A stretch of 64,000 nucleotides of DNA from an uncultured Pelagibacteraceae bacterium (GCA_902622805.1 CACNRG010000004.1:18720-82719); one strand, 5' to 3'; shown: positions 17,931 to 27,602, counted from the stretch's first letter. Notes: generated by a model from the sequence alone, not told the origin. Numbers and translations: made by a program.

Positions 17931-19660
17931 ATATTTTTGAATTATATTTAGATAAAATTAAATCAATTATTGTTGAGCTAAGTAAAAAAAATCAACTTAT
18001 AATTCCAGAAACTTTTAGTAGTATAAATGCTGAAATACCACCTCGAAAATTTGATTCTGATATTTCAACTAATGTTGCAATGGTCTTATCTAAACTAAAT
18101 GAAACTTCACCAATACAATTAGCAGAAAAACTTGCAGTTGAAATTAAAAATGGTGATGATCAAATCGAAACTGTATCTATCGTTAAACCTGGTTTCATAA
18201 ACATTAAATTTAAGCCATCTTTTTGGTCAAACTTTATTAAAGAAATTATTAATAACGCTGAAAAATTTGGAATTAATGAAAAAGAGAAAAAAAATAATTA
18301 TTTAGTTGAATTCGTGTCAGCCAACCCAACAGGACCTTTGCATGTCGGTCACTGTAGAGGTGCTATTTTAGGTGATGTCATATCTAATGTGTTAATATTT
18401 AATAAACACAAGGTTACAAAAGAGTATTATGTAAATGATTATGGGAACCAAATTATAAATTTTACAAAATCTGTATACTTTAGAATTAGGGAAGTAAAAT
18501 TTAATGAAGCATTCCCTCAAGACAATCCTGATTTATATCCAGGTGATTACTTAACTGATTTTGCTAAAAATATAGTTTCTGAGAATTCGGACCTAAATTT
18601 TGATAATTATGATCAAATAAGCGATAAGTTGACAGCTTTATCTATAGAACAAGCACTACTTTTAATCAAAAAAAACCTTAAGAGCTTAGGAATTAACCAT
18701 GATAGTTTTGTTAGTGAAAAAAGCATTGTTTTAAACAATGAAGTAGAGAATGTAATAAAATTTTTAGAAAAGAATAAATTTGTATACAAAGGTAAAATTA
18801 AAGCTCCAGCTGGTGAAGATGATAAAAACTGGATAGAACGAGAACAGTTACTTTTTAAATCAACTGATTTTGGTGACGACAAAGATAGAGCATTACAAAA
18901 ATCAGATGGAGCATGGACTTATTTTGCAAGTGATGTAGCTTATCATAAAAATAAAGTAGATCGTAAATTTGATTATTTAATAAATATACTTGGTGCAGAT
19001 CATGCTGGCTATATCAAAAGAATTTCGTCCTCAGTTGAAGCTCTATCAGGAAAAAAAGATAAATTAATTTGTAAAATTAGTCAGCTTGTAAAATTAATTA
19101 AAGATAACAAACCATTTAAGATGTCCAAAAGAAAAGGTGACTACATTACAGTTGATGATTTAATTAAAGAAGTTGGAAAAGATGCAACTCGATTTATAAT
19201 GTTAAATAGAAGTAGTGATGTTGAATTAGACTTTGACTTTGACAAAGTAAAAGAAAAATCAAGAGATAATCATTTATATTACGTTCAATATTGTTATGCT
19301 CGAATTTCATCTGTATTTAGACATATAAATAAGAATTTAGAATCAGAAATAAAACCAGATAAATCTAATCTTGAATATACAATTGATGAAATTACTATAT
19401 TAAAAAAATTATCTGAATGGCCAAAATGTATAGACACTGCCTCAAAAAAACTAGAACCACATAGAATTCCAGTTTATCTTTATGAATTAGCTTCTCAATT
19501 CCACTCTTATTGGAACCTTGGAAAAGATAACCCTGAAAAAAGATTTATTAATAAAGAAAATAAAATTTCAAATGATAAATTAGTTTTTTTAAAGGTAATT
19601 TCTAATGTAATTAGATCTGGCATGAATATTATTGGAGTTGAAACTCCTGAAAAAATGTAA
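17927..19660 (+). CDS. argS: Arginyl-tRNA synthetase
   Basis: 577 residues, class I synthetase. The HIGH motif is HVGH in FVSANPTGPLHVGHCRGA (around residue 130-145) and the KMSKS loop is MSKRKG near residue 398. The N-terminal 110 residues are the ArgRS-specific tRNA-binding additional domain, and the C-terminus (SSVFRHI onward) is the DALR anticodon-binding domain. It charges tRNA-Arg and needs that tRNA for amino acid activation. Overlaps dgt by four bases upstream and shares one base (TAATG) with the small membrane protein downstream. Confidence 0.98.
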   Translation: MNIFELYLDKIKSIIVELSKKNQLIIPETFSSINAEIPPRKFDSDISTNVAMVLSKLNETSPIQLAEKLAVEIKNGDDQIETVSIVKPGFINIKFKPSFWSNFIKEIINNAEKFGINEKEKKNNYLVEFVSANPTGPLHVGHCRGAILGDVISNVLIFNKHKVTKEYYVNDYGNQIINFTKSVYFRIREVKFNEAFPQDNPDLYPGDYLTDFAKNIVSENSDLNFDNYDQISDKLTALSIEQALLLIKKNLKSLGINHDSFVSEKSIVLNNEVENVIKFLEKNKFVYKGKIKAPAGEDDKNWIEREQLLFKSTDFGDDKDRALQKSDGAWTYFASDVAYHKNKVDRKFDYLINILGADHAGYIKRISSSVEALSGKKDKLICKISQLVKLIKDNKPFKMSKRKGDYITVDDLIKEVGKDATRFIMLNRSSDVELDFDFDKVKEKSRDNHLYYVQYCYARISSVFRHINKNLESEIKPDKSNLEYTIDEITILKKLSEWPKCIDTASKKLEPHRIPVYLYELASQFHSYWNLGKDNPEKRFINKENKISNDKLVFLKVISNVIRSGMNIIGVETPEKM

Positions 19661-19926
19661 TGATTAAAGAAATAAAATATTTGATTTTTTTATTAATAAT
19701 CATTCTTTTCTTTTTTTTTACAGCAAAATATTATTTTTCGGATGAAAATAAAAAAAAATCTTATCGATCTTTTACCAATATAGATAAAAAAATCGAATTA
19801 TATTCAAAAAAATTACCAGTCTTAGAAGATGATACACAAAATATTATTGAATATGTTAAAAATACTCAAACTAAAAAAAAGAAAAAATATCGTTTTTGGG
19901 AATTATTAGATAAAAATGATAAATAG
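19660..19926 (+). CDS. Short single-pass membrane protein at the usual SPOR-gene position
   Basis: 88 residues: a hydrophobic segment (about 7-24), then a charged, lysine-rich tail. No SPOR domain is visible. In many Alphaproteobacteria a SPOR-domain protein of several hundred residues sits between argS and nagZ, so this could be its shortened relic that keeps only the membrane anchor, or an unrelated small protein. Translation is probably coupled to argS by the one-base overlap, and its end overlaps nagZ by 11 bases. The function is unknown. Confidence 0.65.
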   Translation: MIKEIKYLIFLLIIILFFFFTAKYYFSDENKKKSYRSFTNIDKKIELYSKKLPVLEDDTQNIIEYVKNTQTKKKKKYRFWELLDKNDK

Positions 19927-20863
19927 AAAATGTTTTATTATAGGAATTAAGGGAAAAAAATTAAGTTCACAAGAAATTTATTTTTTAAAAAAATATAAAC
20001 CTTGGGGGATAATTTTATTTTCAAGAAATTGTAAAAACATCGTGCAAATTCAAAAATTAACATCACATATTAAAAAGATATTTAAAGATAAGAATTATCC
20101 TATCATGATTGATCAAGAGGGTGGTAGGGTTAATAGATTAAATGATATAATTTCATTTGAAAATTTTACTTCTGAACACTTTGGAAAAATTTTTATAAAA
20201 GATAAAAAAAGATTCAATATTTCATATAAATTATTTGTAGATAAGACTAGTTTTGTTTTAAAAAAATTAGGTATAAATATAAACACTGTACCAGTGCTAG
20301 ATCTAAGATACAAAGGTAGCTCGAATATAGTAGGAGATCGTTCCTTTTCAAAAAATACTAAAATCGTATCTGATATTGGAGATTTATGTATAAAATATTT
20401 TAGTAAAAATTCAATTGGAACTGTTATAAAACATATACCAGGTCATGGCTTAGCAAAAGTAGACAGCCACCTTTTCACGCCAACTGTAAACAAAAGCTTA
20501 GCCTTTTTAAAAAAGAATGATTTTAAAGCATTTAAAGAAAAAAAATCATTATTTGCCATGACTGCTCATGTTATTTTTAAAAAAATTGATCCAGAAAATA
20601 CAGCTACACATTCTAAAAAATTAATAAAAATTATAAGAAATCACATCAAATTTAAAAATTTAATTATTACCGATGATTTATCTATGAAAAGCTTAAAAGG
20701 TACTGTAGCGGAAAATACGAAAAAAGCTTTTGAAGCTGGTTGTGATTTTGTTCTTCATTGTAATGGAAATCTAAATGAAATGATTTTTGTGGCTGAAAAT
20801 TCACCTAAAGTGAATTCTTTTGTTCTAAAAAAAACAACAGAATTTTATAAAAATTTAAGTTAG
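19916..20863 (+). CDS. nagZ: Beta-N-acetylhexosaminidase, glycoside hydrolase family 3
   Basis: 315 residues. Seen are IDQEGGRVNRL in the TIM barrel, the mobile-loop motif KHIPGHGLAKVDSH (around 171-184) whose His and Asp act as acid/base, and IITDDLSMKSL (about 250) with the nucleophilic Asp. NagZ removes GlcNAc from cytoplasmic anhydromuropeptides during peptidoglycan recycling. Start is ATG 19916, inside the end of the preceding gene. There is no signal peptide, as expected for a cytosolic recycling enzyme. Followed within nine bases by scpA. Confidence 0.95.
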   Translation: MINRKCFIIGIKGKKLSSQEIYFLKKYKPWGIILFSRNCKNIVQIQKLTSHIKKIFKDKNYPIMIDQEGGRVNRLNDIISFENFTSEHFGKIFIKDKKRFNISYKLFVDKTSFVLKKLGININTVPVLDLRYKGSSNIVGDRSFSKNTKIVSDIGDLCIKYFSKNSIGTVIKHIPGHGLAKVDSHLFTPTVNKSLAFLKKNDFKAFKEKKSLFAMTAHVIFKKIDPENTATHSKKLIKIIRNHIKFKNLIITDDLSMKSLKGTVAENTKKAFEAGCDFVLHCNGNLNEMIFVAENSPKVNSFVLKKTTEFYKNLS

Positions 20864-20872
20864 TATTATAAA

Positions 20873-21610
20873 ATGATCGAATCCAATAATCTTTTATTTG
20901 AAGTAGATGTAGATAATTATAAAGGACCGCTGGAAATACTTTTAGATTTAGCAAAATCACAAAAAGTTAATCTTGAAAATATATCAATTACAAAATTAGC
21001 AGACCAATTTAATAATTACATTTCGAATAAAAAAAATTTAAATTTAGAGATTGCATCTGAATATCTTTTAATGGCTACTTGGTTAGCTTACCTTAAATCT
21101 AAATTGTTATTACCTAGCACACCAGAAGAGGAATTTAAAATTCAAGAAGTTGCAGAAAAATTAAAACTTCAACTAAAAAAATTAGAACTTATTCGATTAT
21201 TATCTGACCAAATGTTAAAAAGAAAAAGATTAGGTCGTGAGATTAGAACTAGAGGCATGAAAGGCAAAATTAGATCAATATATAGTTCAGAATATAAATT
21301 AAATTTATACGAACTTTTAAAAACTTATTCATTCATATTAATGACTAAAGATTTTCAAAGAGTTAATATTCCTAAATTACCAGTATTTACTGCTGAGGAT
21401 GGTGTTAAAACAATTAGAGATTTCTTTGGGAAATTAATTGACTGGAAAAATATGGAGGATTTAATACCTGATAATTTCAAAAATGGCAAAAAATTTAAAA
21501 AAACTGGTAAAGCAGGAATTTTTGCTGGCTCTCTAGAACTTGCAAAAGAAGGAAATCTTAAAATAAAACAAGACAAATTATTTGATGATATTTATATTAA
21601 AGAAATTTAA
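20873..21610 (+). CDS. scpA: Segregation and condensation protein A
   Basis: 245 residues of the kleisin family. The N-terminal FEVDVDNYKGPLEILLDLAK and EYLLMATWLAYLKSKLLLP are the standard ScpA signature. With ScpB it forms the non-SMC part of the SMC condensin that compacts and segregates the chromosome; smc itself is not in the window. A basic middle (LKRKRLGREIRTRGMKGKIR) links the two SMC-binding ends. The stop shares one base with the scpB start. Confidence 0.95.
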   Translation: MIESNNLLFEVDVDNYKGPLEILLDLAKSQKVNLENISITKLADQFNNYISNKKNLNLEIASEYLLMATWLAYLKSKLLLPSTPEEEFKIQEVAEKLKLQLKKLELIRLLSDQMLKRKRLGREIRTRGMKGKIRSIYSSEYKLNLYELLKTYSFILMTKDFQRVNIPKLPVFTAEDGVKTIRDFFGKLIDWKNMEDLIPDNFKNGKKFKKTGKAGIFAGSLELAKEGNLKIKQDKLFDDIYIKEI

Positions 21611-22311
21611 TGAATAAAAAAAAAATAGAAAATAAAAATAACATTGTAAATTTTCCTTCAAAATTATCTTCAATTGAAAAAGAGATAGAAGCTATAATTT
21701 TTGCAGCTGCAGAGCCTTTAGATATTGATACAATTGAAAGCAAACTTTCTAAAAAGACAAATATTTTAAAGTTATTAAACAAACTTCAATTAGAATATTC
21801 TAATCGAGGAATTAATTTGGTTTGTATTTCAAAAAAATGGTCTTTTAGAACTTCTCCAAATTTGTCAAATTTGATGAAACAAGAAAAAACTGTTGAAAAA
21901 AAATTATCTAAAGCGGCTGTGGAAACTCTCGCAATCATAGTTTATCATCAACCTGTCACAAGAGCTGAAATTGAAGAAATAAGAGGTGTTGCATTTGGAA
22001 CTAATACAATCGAAATTTTAATGGAGCTGAATTGGGTTAAGCCGGGCGGCCGTAAAAACGTTCCAGGAAAACCCATTCTTTATGTAACCACTGAGGAATT
22101 TTTAAGTCATTTTAATCTTCAAAAACTCTCAGATTTACCAACAGTAGACGAATTAGGAGCTGCTGGTTTAATTGATGCTTCCAATGTTGATAACGCAATA
22201 TTTGGAACAGGAAAATTTTATAAAGAAAAACAAGACGAAAAAAAAGAAGATATTTATTCAAATATTGATGAAATGTTAAACAGTACTTTGAATGAAGGTG
22301 ATAATAAATAA
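21610..22311 (+). CDS. scpB: Segregation and condensation protein B
   Basis: 233 residues. Two winged-helix domains: IEAIIFAAAEPLDID near the start, and KAAVETLAIIVYHQPVTRAE followed by GRKNVPGKPILYVTTEEFL. ScpB dimers clamp ScpA in the SMC complex. It is coupled to scpA through TAATG. The C-terminal 40 residues are acidic and probably disordered. The tatA gene follows after 43 bases. Confidence 0.95.
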   Translation: MNKKKIENKNNIVNFPSKLSSIEKEIEAIIFAAAEPLDIDTIESKLSKKTNILKLLNKLQLEYSNRGINLVCISKKWSFRTSPNLSNLMKQEKTVEKKLSKAAVETLAIIVYHQPVTRAEIEEIRGVAFGTNTIEILMELNWVKPGGRKNVPGKPILYVTTEEFLSHFNLQKLSDLPTVDELGAAGLIDASNVDNAIFGTGKFYKEKQDEKKEDIYSNIDEMLNSTLNEGDNK

Positions 22312-22354
22312 AAAGTCACTTTTAAAACTTTTCTAAACAGGCTATAAGCTATTT

Positions 22355-22555
22355 ATGAGTATAGGAATTTGGCAAATAGCAATAGTTGTTATCTTAGTGG
22401 TCTTGTTGTTTGGAAGAGGCAAAATATCCAGTTTGATGGGTGACGTTGCAAAAGGAATTAAAAGTTTCAAAAAAGGTATGGCGACTGATTCTACAGATGA
22501 TCCAGAACCTAAAAATATTTCTGAAGACAATCAAGATAGCAAAAACAAAGATTAA
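22355..22555 (+). CDS. tatA: Twin-arginine translocase subunit TatA
   Basis: 66 residues with the TatA plan: a short N-terminal membrane helix ([16 protein letters not shown]), the FGRGKI hinge, then an amphipathic helix ([17 protein letters not shown]) and an acidic tail. TatA oligomers form the passage for folded proteins in Tat export. First of tatA-tatB-tatC in the expected order; at least one likely Tat client, an M48 lipoprotein with a DRRKFL signal, is encoded at 37,782-38,606. Confidence 0.93.
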   Translation: MSIGIWQIAIVVILVVLLFGRGKISSLMGDVAKGIKSFKKGMATDSTDDPEPKNISEDNQDSKNKD

Positions 22556-22560
22556 ATCAC

Positions 22561-22782
22561 ATGCCTACTATTGGTTGGTTTGAGATCTTAATTGTAGTTG
22601 CAATTGCTATAATTGTATTAGGTCCAAAAGATTTTCCTATTATGCTTAAAAAAGTCGGTTCATGGATTGGAAGTACAAAAAAATATATAAATAATATTCA
22701 AAGTGAAGTTTCTAATATTGATCTAGAGGATAATACAATCAAAAATAAAGATAATAAAAAAGAAAAAAATAAAGATGCATAA
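22561..22782 (+). CDS. tatB: Twin-arginine translocase subunit TatB
   Basis: 73 residues. TatB is told from TatA by the Glu in the membrane helix (GWFEILIVVAIAIIVLGP) and its position between tatA and tatC. With TatC it forms the signal-peptide receptor. The cytosolic tail is very short compared with the 150-170 residues usual in other proteobacteria, which fits SAR11 genome reduction. Overlaps tatC by eight bases. Confidence 0.9.
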   Translation: MPTIGWFEILIVVAIAIIVLGPKDFPIMLKKVGSWIGSTKKYINNIQSEVSNIDLEDNTIKNKDNKKEKNKDA

Positions 22783-23545
22783 AGAAGATCAAGAAAGTGG
22801 TTTTTTTAGCCATTTGGCTGAACTTAGAAAAAGATTAATAAATAGTTTTATCTTTTTAATTGTTTTTTTTATAGGTTGTTATTTTTTTGCAGAAAATATT
22901 TACGCCTTTTTAGTTGAACCTTACGCTCAAGCTGTAAAAGATGATGGAACTAACAGAAGACTTATATTTACTGCTTTACAAGAAACTTTTTTAACATACT
23001 TAAAAGTATCTTTTTTTGTTGCATTCTTTGTTACTTGTCCATTTATACTTGTGCAAATTTGGAAATTTATTGCCCCAGGGCTTTATAAACATGAAAAAGT
23101 AGCAATTCTTCCATACTTAATTTTAACACCAATTTTATTTTTCTTAGGTGGAATGCTAGTTTATTATTTGATAATGCCGCTTGCGATAAAATTTTTTTTA
23201 TCTTTTGAGAGTTCTGGCTTATCTACAAATTTACCAATTCAGTTGGAAGCAAAAGTCAATGAGTATCTATCTCTGGTTATGAAATTAATATTTGCATTTG
23301 GAATAAGTTTTCAATTACCTGTAGTTTTAAGTCTTTTAGCAAGAGTAGGGATTGTTGACTCTCATTTTTTAAAAACCAGAAGAAAATATGTTATAGTTGT
23401 TATTTTTGCTGCTGCAGCATTGTTAACTCCACCTGATCCAATAACTCAAATAGGTTTAGCTATACCATTACTTATACTGTATGAATTATCTATTTTTTCT
23501 GTAAAATTTATTGAAAATAAACAATTAGAAAAAGAAGATGCATAA
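22775..23545 (+). CDS. tatC: Twin-arginine translocase subunit TatC
   Basis: 256 residues with six membrane helices. The signature SHLAELRKRLINS at the N-terminus and the conserved LTPPDPITQIGLAIPLLILYE near the end identify TatC, the core receptor that recognises the RR motif of Tat signals. The Glu of the ETFLTYLKVS loop is present. Starts inside tatB and overlaps serS by eight bases, so the unit tatABC-serS is co-translated. Confidence 0.97.
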   Translation: MHKEDQESGFFSHLAELRKRLINSFIFLIVFFIGCYFFAENIYAFLVEPYAQAVKDDGTNRRLIFTALQETFLTYLKVSFFVAFFVTCPFILVQIWKFIAPGLYKHEKVAILPYLILTPILFFLGGMLVYYLIMPLAIKFFLSFESSGLSTNLPIQLEAKVNEYLSLVMKLIFAFGISFQLPVVLSLLARVGIVDSHFLKTRRKYVIVVIFAAAALLTPPDPITQIGLAIPLLILYELSIFSVKFIENKQLEKEDA

Positions 23546-24797
23546 TATAAAAGAAATACGTAAAGACTTTAATAATTTTAAAAAATTACTTAAGGGACGT
23601 AATATTGATATTGATATTGATAATATTAAAAATTTAGACGAAAAAAATAGAAAATTAATTCAAAAAAAAGAAAGTTTAGAAAATGAAAAAAAAGAAATTT
23701 CAAAATCTAAAGATGAGACTTTATTCAATAAATCAAAAAAAATATCAAATGAATTAGAATCTATATCTAGAAAGCAAAAAAATATCAAATCAGATTTAGA
23801 CAAAATTTTATCCAATATTCCTAACATACCTCACTTAGATGTTCCTGATGGAACGGATGAGAAAGATAATATAGAAATTTCTAAATCAGGTTCTATTCCA
23901 AATTTCAATTTCAAACCAAAATCACATTATGAACTTGGAGAAAATTTGAATATGCTCGATTTTGATCTTGCTACAAAAACAACTGGATCGAGATTTGTTT
24001 TTGTAAAAGATAAATTAGCCTTATTAGAAAGAGCTTTGTCTAATTTTATGCTAGATAAACATATTTTAAAAAATGGCTACAGTGAAATTTCACCACCATT
24101 AATGGCGTCTGAAATGAGCATGTATGGTACTGGACAATTACCTAAGTTTGAAAATGATCAGTTTGAAATAAAATTTGATGGTCAATCAGATAGGAAATTT
24201 TTAATACCAACTGCAGAAGTTATTTTAACTAATATTGTTAAAGATAAGATTATTGATCTTAAAAAATTACCTATGCGATTTGTAGCATCAACTCCTTGTT
24301 TTAGAAAAGAGGCAGGAAGTTATGGAAAAGATACAAAAGGAATGATACGACAACATCAATTTTATAAAGTTGAGATGGTAAGTATAGTTGAAAAAGAAAA
24401 ATGTTTAGATGAACTTGAAAGAATGACTAAATGTGCTACAGGGATTTTAGATGATCTTGGTTTACCTTATAGAAAAATGATATTATGTAGCGGAGATATG
24501 GGGTTTAGTGCAGAAAAAACCTATGATATTGAAGTTTGGTTACCTTCAGAAAATAATTATAGAGAAATTTCCTCTTGCTCTTCTTGCTCTACTTTTCAAG
24601 CATTAAGGATGAAAGCTAGATATAAAGATCATAAAAAAGAAATGCATAATGTTGGAACTTTAAATGGAAGCGGTTTGGCTGTTGGCAGAACCTTAATAGC
24701 AGTTATGGAAAACTATCAAGAAAGTGATGGCTCAATCAGTATTCCGGAAAAATTAAGACCATACATGAATAATTTACAAAAAATATCATTGAATTAA
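23538..24797 (+). CDS. serS: Seryl-tRNA synthetase
   Basis: 419 residues, class II synthetase. The N-terminal 110 residues form the long antiparallel coiled coil that recognises the long variable arm of tRNA-Ser (such a tRNA-Ser is encoded at 41,674-41,763). Class II motif 2 is FRKEAGSYGKDTKGMIRQHQ and motif 3 is NGSGLAVGRTLIAVMENYQ. It also supplies Ser-tRNA for selenocysteine in organisms that use it, but the glutathione peroxidase in this window uses Cys. Confidence 0.98.
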   Translation: MHNIKEIRKDFNNFKKLLKGRNIDIDIDNIKNLDEKNRKLIQKKESLENEKKEISKSKDETLFNKSKKISNELESISRKQKNIKSDLDKILSNIPNIPHLDVPDGTDEKDNIEISKSGSIPNFNFKPKSHYELGENLNMLDFDLATKTTGSRFVFVKDKLALLERALSNFMLDKHILKNGYSEISPPLMASEMSMYGTGQLPKFENDQFEIKFDGQSDRKFLIPTAEVILTNIVKDKIIDLKKLPMRFVASTPCFRKEAGSYGKDTKGMIRQHQFYKVEMVSIVEKEKCLDELERMTKCATGILDDLGLPYRKMILCSGDMGFSAEKTYDIEVWLPSENNYREISSCSSCSTFQALRMKARYKDHKKEMHNVGTLNGSGLAVGRTLIAVMENYQESDGSISIPEKLRPYMNNLQKISLN

Positions 24798-24840
24798 AGT
24801 TGTTTTAATTTCTTAAGTAGTATAAATAATCACCTAATAT

Positions 24841-24847
24841 AAAGGAG
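24841..24847 (+). promoter_or_regulatory. Strong Shine-Dalgarno site for yajC
   Basis: AAAGGAG lies four bases before the yajC ATG. Most genes in this window lack so complete a site and start by overlap with the previous stop, so this stands out and fits a gene that begins a new translation unit after a 54-base gap. Confidence 0.75.
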
Positions 24848-24851
24848 TATT

Positions 24852-25139
24852 ATGGAAGGTTCAGGAATAGGTCAGTTTATCCCACTAATTTTGATTTTTG
24901 TAATTTTTTATTTTTTTCTTATAAGACCACAACAAAAAAAAGTTAAAGAACATAAAGCCATGGTAGAGGCTTTAAAAAGAGGTGATAAAGTAATTACATC
25001 AGGTGGTATCACTGGTACAGTAGAAAGAATAATTGATAACGACAAAGTTGAGGTTGAAATTGCTGAAAATGTTAAAGTGGAAATTGTTAAAACTACTGGT
25101 ATTCAAGCGTTACTAAATAATACAGAAATAAAGAAATAA
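24852..25139 (+). CDS. yajC: Preprotein translocase accessory subunit YajC
   Basis: 95 residues. One N-terminal membrane helix (IPLILIFVIFYFFLIRPQQKK) followed by a small cytosolic domain with HKAMVEALKRGDKVITSGGI, the hallmark of YajC. It associates with SecD and SecF, encoded just downstream, in the holotranslocon. A complete Shine-Dalgarno site precedes it. In many relatives surE and pcm lie between serS and yajC; here they are absent. Confidence 0.95.
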   Translation: MEGSGIGQFIPLILIFVIFYFFLIRPQQKKVKEHKAMVEALKRGDKVITSGGITGTVERIIDNDKVEVEIAENVKVEIVKTTGIQALLNNTEIKK

Positions 25140-25158
25140 TTTAAGTAATTTTTAAGGA

Positions 25159-26712
25159 ATGTTATATTTTTCCAAGTTAAGAATAATATTCATTTCATTA
25201 ATTTGTTTATTTTTCATCTTAATTGCATCCAACAACTTTTTAGACTCTACTAAAAGATTTATTGATAAAAAAATTAATCTCGGCCTTGATTTACAGGGAG
25301 GATCTTATTTATTACTTGAAATTGATAATTCACCAGTAATAGAGCAAAAACTTCAAAATACCTCCACCTTAATTAGAACCTACTTTAAAGAAAAAGGTAT
25401 TCGAATTGGTAATTTAAACTTAACTAATGATAAAATAATTTTTTTTGTTGAAGAAAAATTTAAACAAGAGGTAATTGATGACTTTAAAGATGAAAATAGT
25501 AATATTAATCCATACTACCCAAGATTTAAGTCTCATCAATTTGATATAAATGATAATGGAAGTTCTCTTGAACTTAGTTTTTCAAATCAAGGTCTTGTTG
25601 AATTAAAAACTTCTTCACAAGATCAAGCTTTAGAAATAGTGAGAAGAAGAATAGATGAAATAGGCACTAATGAACCCAATATTCTTAAAAGAGGTAACGA
25701 CCGTGTTTTAGTAGAATTACCTGGTTTAGATGACCCAATGAGAATTAAATCTTTATTAGGTAAAACTGCAAATCTAACATTTCAATTCGTATCAAATGAT
25801 AATCAAGATTCCTTTGGTGTTGAAAAACTTCAACATGAAAATGGTTTAGATGAAGATTTTGTTAGTAAAAGAATTATTTTAAGTGGAGATAATTTACTAG
25901 ACGCTCAACCCAGGATGAACAATCAAACCAATGAAACAGTTGTTACATTTACCCTTGACAGAGTAGGAGCAAAAAGATTTGGCAAAGCCTCATCATCAAA
26001 TATTGGAAGACAATTAGCAATTATTTTAGATGGTAAAATAATAAGTGCTCCAGTAATAAGAGATACTATCGCAAGTGGAAATGGACAAATTAGTGGAGGT
26101 TTTACATTTCAATCTGCAACAGATTTAGCTTTATTATTAAGATCTGGAGCTTTACCAGCACCATTAAACATTATTGAAGAGAGAACCGTTGGCCCAGATT
26201 TAGGACAAGATTCCATCGATGCAGGAATTATTGCTTTAGTAATTGGTTTTATTCTTGTGATTATCTTCATGTTTATTAAATACAAAATATTTGGTTTAAT
26301 AAGTAACATCACTCTTATAACAAATCTTATAATACTCTTGGGAATTTTAACTCTTTTTGAAGCAACATTAACATTACCAGGCATTGCTGGAATTATTCTA
26401 ACTGTTGGTATGGCTGTTGATGCAAATGTTTTAATATTTGAAAGAATTAAAGAAGAACTTAAAAATGAAAAAAATAATATTATTGCATTTGACAGTGGTT
26501 ACACTAGATCAAGAACTGCAATTCTAGATGCAAATATAACGACATTGTTAGCTGCAACCATATTATTTTTTATGGGTTCTGGACCTATTAAAGGATTTTC
26601 AGTCACTTTAGGTATTGGTATATTTTCGACCTTATTTTCAGTTTATTTTATAGCAAGATTATTTACAGCAATTTATGTTTCAAAAAATAAAGATAAAGAG
26701 ATTTTAATATAA
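25159..26712 (+). CDS. secD: Protein translocase subunit SecD
   Basis: 517 residues. RND-type membrane protein with a first helix (residues 8-24), the D1 motif LGLDLQGGSYLLLEID, a periplasmic P1 domain, and five C-terminal helices containing GMAVDANVLIFERIKEEL, where the conserved Asp of the proton path lies. SecDF pulls translocating proteins into the periplasm using the proton gradient. AAGGA lies directly against the ATG with no spacer. Shares one base (TAATG) with secF. Confidence 0.97.
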   Translation: MLYFSKLRIIFISLICLFFILIASNNFLDSTKRFIDKKINLGLDLQGGSYLLLEIDNSPVIEQKLQNTSTLIRTYFKEKGIRIGNLNLTNDKIIFFVEEKFKQEVIDDFKDENSNINPYYPRFKSHQFDINDNGSSLELSFSNQGLVELKTSSQDQALEIVRRRIDEIGTNEPNILKRGNDRVLVELPGLDDPMRIKSLLGKTANLTFQFVSNDNQDSFGVEKLQHENGLDEDFVSKRIILSGDNLLDAQPRMNNQTNETVVTFTLDRVGAKRFGKASSSNIGRQLAIILDGKIISAPVIRDTIASGNGQISGGFTFQSATDLALLLRSGALPAPLNIIEERTVGPDLGQDSIDAGIIALVIGFILVIIFMFIKYKIFGLISNITLITNLIILLGILTLFEATLTLPGIAGIILTVGMAVDANVLIFERIKEELKNEKNNIIAFDSGYTRSRTAILDANITTLLAATILFFMGSGPIKGFSVTLGIGIFSTLFSVYFIARLFTAIYVSKNKDKEILI

Positions 26713-27602
26713 TGATTAGATTTAACAGATTTTATAATCAATTTAATTTGATGTCATTTATTCTAATTATTATCTCTTTGACACTCTTGATCTTCAAAGG
26801 TTTAAATTTTGGTATAGATTTTAAAGGAGGGATATTAATTGAATTAAGATCATCAGAAGATAAGATTAAAGTTTCTAGTTTGAGAGATAATCTTAGCCAA
26901 ATGAATTTGGGAGACATATCAGTTAAGAAATTTGGAAATGACCAAGATTATTTAATAAAGTTTGAGAATAAAGATAATAAAAAAAAAATAGTTGAGGAAA
27001 TAAAGTCTAATTTAGATAAATCTTTTGGAAATAATTTTGATTTTAGAAGAGTAGAAAATGTTGGTCCTAAAGTAAGTGCAGAATTATTAAAAGCAGGAAT
27101 AATTGCAATAAGTGCTTCATTAGCAATAATGTTAATCTATATTTGGATAAGATTTGAATGGCAGTTTAGCCTTGGGGCAATAATTGCTTTATTTCATGAT
27201 GTAATAATAACACTAGGTTTGTTTTCACTTTTAGGTTTAGAAATTAATTTATCAATTATTGCAGCTATTTTAACAATAGTAGGTTACTCTATGAATGATA
27301 CAGTTGTTATTTTTGATAGGGTAAGAGAAAATTTGAGAAAATATTCTGATATAAAAATTTTTGAATTAACGAACATTTCAATTAATGAAACTTTATCAAG
27401 AACATTGATTACCTCTATAACAACTTTATTAGCTTTATTTTCAATATTTTTATTTGGAGGTGAAATTCTTAAAGGTTTTTCACTTGCAATGATATTTGGT
27501 GTTATTCTTGGAACTTACTCATCCATATATATTGCTAATACAATATTAGTAAGACTTAATGTATCACAAAAAACTATTTTAAAAGAAGAAGAAAAAATTT
27601 AA
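26712..27602 (+). CDS. secF: Protein translocase subunit SecF
   Basis: 296 residues, same RND layout as SecD in shorter form: helix at 12-28, FGIDFKGGILIELR, a small periplasmic domain, then five helices with VGYSMNDTVVIFDRVRENLRK and the conserved Asp of the family. Works with SecD and YajC in late protein translocation. Its stop overlaps the convergent PuuD-like gene by four bases. Confidence 0.97.
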   Translation: MIRFNRFYNQFNLMSFILIIISLTLLIFKGLNFGIDFKGGILIELRSSEDKIKVSSLRDNLSQMNLGDISVKKFGNDQDYLIKFENKDNKKKIVEEIKSNLDKSFGNNFDFRRVENVGPKVSAELLKAGIIAISASLAIMLIYIWIRFEWQFSLGAIIALFHDVIITLGLFSLLGLEINLSIIAAILTIVGYSMNDTVVIFDRVRENLRKYSDIKIFELTNISINETLSRTLITSITTLLALFSIFLFGGEILKGFSLAMIFGVILGTYSSIYIANTILVRLNVSQKTILKEEEKI

